A stretch of DNA of 51,127 nucleotides from Cyanobacteriota bacterium (GTDB lineage: Bacteria; Cyanobacteriota; Vampirovibrionia; LMEP-6097): positions 1 to 51,127 of the forward strand of contig JAQCFG010000008.1 in NCBI GenBank assembly GCA_027618255.1, read 5' to 3'. Made by a program: the position numbers and the translations under genes. A model generated the notes under the pieces. It searched no databases, had not been told where the DNA came from, and saw nothing but the letters and a program-made list of their open reading frames with translations. This document shows, piece after piece, positions 49,517 through 51,127 of the stretch (the first letter of the stretch is position 1; each line of letters begins with the position of its first letter).

Positions 49517-49522
49517 AAAATA
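49517..49522 (-). promoter_or_regulatory. -10-like element for the DUF2797 gene
   Basis: TATTTT on the minus strand, 6 bases before the ATG. Its divergent partner TATACT (49552-49557) is 9 bases before ATG 49567. Confidence 0.35.
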
Positions 49523-49566
49523 ACACGAATCTGAATCGTCGTGAAAATTGCTATACTAGAAATATA

Positions 49567-50739
49567 ATGATGACGATACAAAAACTGATTACTAGGCCAC
49601 TATTATTGATTTTATTGGTTGGGCTAGCACCAAGCTTGCTTTCTTGTTCAAAGCAAACTAGTATAAATTCCCCAAATACCCCACAAACAAATGTGAATAC
49701 AAGTATTGAAGAACCACTAGAAGTAGCCACGATTGAAGGTGATCATTATATTGCCATTGCAGCACCACTAACTGGTCCTTACAAGGAACTTGGCAACAGC
49801 ATCGTAGAAGGTGCCAGTTTTGCAGTAGAAGAATTCAACATGACCGAAGCACCTGAGAAACACAAAATCGGCACACTTATAATTGATGATGGTGGCTTAG
49901 TTTCAGAAGGATTAGCAAGAGCTGATTTAGTTATCGCTCAAAACGCTCTTGGTGTAGTTGGCCACTTGAATTCAGCTATCTCAATAGAAACCTCTAAGAA
50001 ATACTCACAGTCAGGCATTGCAGAGATTTCACCAGCTTCTACCAACCCGAAACTAACAGAAAGAACAGATATCAAAGGTTATGTATATAGAACCATTGGT
50101 ACTGACAGACAACTAGGTGATGTTGCAGCAAGGTATGTAATGTCAAACGCCCAATTCAAAAGAGTAGCCGTACTTTATAACGACAGAGCTTATGGTGTTT
50201 CTGTAGCGTCAGAATTTGTTAGAGTACTGGCGAGGGATCAAGAAAAAGAGATAGTACTTTATCAAGCAATTCCTGTTCGTACCACAGAGCATAGGGCAAC
50301 AGCCAACAAAGTTGCTGAAACAAAAGCAGACTTAGTATTCTTCATTGGTGAATACAATGATGCTGCTTACTTAATCAAAGAACTCAAAAATGCTTCTCCT
50401 GAAACTCAATTTTTAGCAGCAGAGGGTGTTCATCATCAAACCTTTATTGATCTTGCCGACGGTGCAGCCGAAGGAGCACTTGTCATCGGAACCGCTCCAG
50501 CACCAGACTTCATTCGCGAGAGATATAAACAAAAATACAACAAAGAAAGCTCAGGCTATGTTGGCACTAGCTACAGAGCTACAATGCTATTACTTCAAGC
50601 AATCAAAGCAAACAAATATAAAAACCCAGAATCAATTGCAGTGACTCTTGGCGAAAATAAAATATTTGATCCTAACGGAGATTTGATTGAACCTGATTTT
50701 GTAATTTATAAGGTCGCAGGATCAAAGTTCGTTAATTAA
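49567..50739 (+). CDS. Branched-chain amino-acid-type ABC substrate-binding lipoprotein
   Basis: 390 residues. Lipoprotein signal PLLLILLVGLAPSLLSC|SKQ with cysteine at residue 27 (or 26 from the adjacent ATG). The periplasmic type I fold reads AIAAPLTGPYKELGNSIVEG, GVVGHLNSAISIETSKKYSQ, ISPASTNPKLTE and RTIGTDRQLGDVAARYV, the LivJ-like pattern. The ligand may be an amino acid, urea or another small molecule. No permease or ATPase is adjacent. The stop overlaps the convergent cutA by 18 bases. Confidence 0.9.
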   Translation: MMTIQKLITRPLLLILLVGLAPSLLSCSKQTSINSPNTPQTNVNTSIEEPLEVATIEGDHYIAIAAPLTGPYKELGNSIVEGASFAVEEFNMTEAPEKHKIGTLIIDDGGLVSEGLARADLVIAQNALGVVGHLNSAISIETSKKYSQSGIAEISPASTNPKLTERTDIKGYVYRTIGTDRQLGDVAARYVMSNAQFKRVAVLYNDRAYGVSVASEFVRVLARDQEKEIVLYQAIPVRTTEHRATANKVAETKADLVFFIGEYNDAAYLIKELKNASPETQFLAAEGVHHQTFIDLADGAAEGALVIGTAPAPDFIRERYKQKYNKESSGYVGTSYRATMLLLQAIKANKYKNPESIAVTLGENKIFDPNGDLIEPDFVIYKVAGSKFVN

Positions 50740-51027
50740 CCAACTAAGACATTCTTCGTTAACTTTATCTACAGGAATACTAACTACACACGGACAATCA
50801 TAACTATGTAGTTCTTGGATTCTTGTTTTCAGTTTAGAATAATTCTCTTTTTTAGTTTTAAGTATTGCAACAGACTCACTTGCTTGCTCTATCTTTCCTT
50901 GCCATTTGTAGATTGAATAAATTTGTGGGAAAATATTCGCACAAGCAATCAGGTTTTCGTCCAAGAGTTGTTTGGCAATAGCTTTTGCTTCAGTTTCATT
51001 TTCACAAGTCAAATAAATTAGAATCAT
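50722..51027 (-). CDS. cutA: CutA1-like divalent ion tolerance protein
   Basis: 101 residues, forming a ferredoxin-like trimer related to PII proteins. LIACANIFPQIYSIYKWQGKI is the CutA signature, followed by ILKTKKENYSKLKTRIQELHSYDCPCVVSIPVD. Function in copper tolerance is not firm for the family as a whole. Confidence 0.92.
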   Translation of the reverse strand: MILIYLTCENETEAKAIAKQLLDENLIACANIFPQIYSIYKWQGKIEQASESVAILKTKKENYSKLKTRIQELHSYDCPCVVSIPVDKVNEECLSWLINEL

Positions 51028-51065
51028 GGTTTTTAGCTTAACAGGCTATATGGTAAACAATGACA

Positions 51066-51127
51066 CTCCGCCTGAAAATTCCTACTCCCCGCTGCAAGCA
51101 GACGGGGTATCTACGGAATTTTCTGCC
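51066..51127. repeat. Palindromic element at the right window edge
   Basis: GAAAATTCC-TAC-TCCCCGCTGC-AA-GCAGACGGGG-TATCTAC-GGAATTTTC: an outer and an inner stem. The inner type matches 41105-41143. The element may extend beyond the window. Confidence 0.65.

Noticed and set aside
1-51127. Prophage, integron or plasmid segment
   Set aside because: No integrase, transposase, phage structural or replication-initiator genes; the tRNA genes are not followed by att-like direct repeats.

Overview
This is an AT-rich bacterial window from a Gram-negative-type cell. It carries an outer-membrane LptD/OstA-like protein, a lipoprotein signal peptidase, a MurT-type peptidoglycan-modifying ligase, a System II (CcsA/ResB) cytochrome c assembly pair and FliN/FliY- and FliO-like flagellar parts. 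There are no photosynthesis genes. The mix would fit a non-photosynthetic relative of Cyanobacteria (Melainabacteria/Vampirovibrionia type), but no single gene here proves it, so the placement is an inference.

Layout. 1-4.6 kb: argB, a convergent recF-dciA pair, an LptD/OstA-like protein. 4.8-6.3 kb: hotdog thioesterase and sugar-type ABC permease. 6.3-8.9 kb: repeat mosaics, a GNAT-like protein, an LD-carboxypeptidase and a small ORF. 8.9-12.3 kb: rluD, lspA, a membrane protein, a small secreted protein and csaB. 12.4-21.1 kb: lepA, then one 2265-residue protein with an ATP-grasp-like C-terminal domain. 21.1-25.5 kb: two small unknown genes, ribBA, a HIT protein, murT, rplT and rpmI. 25.6-36.3 kb: three members of an unknown protein family, interleaved with asparaginase, a secreted protein, tilS, hpt, hpf, pdxA, infC and panD. 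36.3-42.4 kb: tRNA-Val, a fliN-like gene, a methyltransferase, a fliO-like gene, a tandem structured repeat, tRNA-Thr, a TrkA-C membrane protein, maf, a small membrane protein and a second fliN-like gene. 42.3-51.1 kb: ccsA, resB, MATE, SMR, HDOD, DUF2797, a Leu/Ile/Val-type binding lipoprotein and cutA.

The strongest unusual theme is repeat biology. A family of about 115-bp nested-hairpin elements (called element A here; ends ATTAGAC.../...GTCTAAT) occurs about ten times. Four copies lie in frame inside conserved genes (dciA, the LptD-like gene, the ABC permease, resB), where they add 23-74 residues without a stop codon. The internal hairpins differ between copies by paired changes on both arms. 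Three intergenic copies read as identical over about 113 bp, so the family looks recently mobile. Separate palindromic elements sit in frame in murT, pdxA and probably ccsA. This resembles the Rickettsia palindromic elements in behaviour, but the sequences look different.

A second theme is translation initiation. Many genes have an extended -10-like hexamer ending exactly 6 (sometimes 7-8) bases before the start codon, which predicts leaderless mRNAs. A minority (hpf, the second fliN-like gene, the SMR gene, the HDOD gene) have clear Shine-Dalgarno sites. Two members of the unknown protein family seem to start at ATA or ATT behind a Shine-Dalgarno site. A third theme is a 127-bp tandem repeat headed by a copy of the tRNA-Thr 5' end, with conserved stem-loops, directly upstream of that tRNA.
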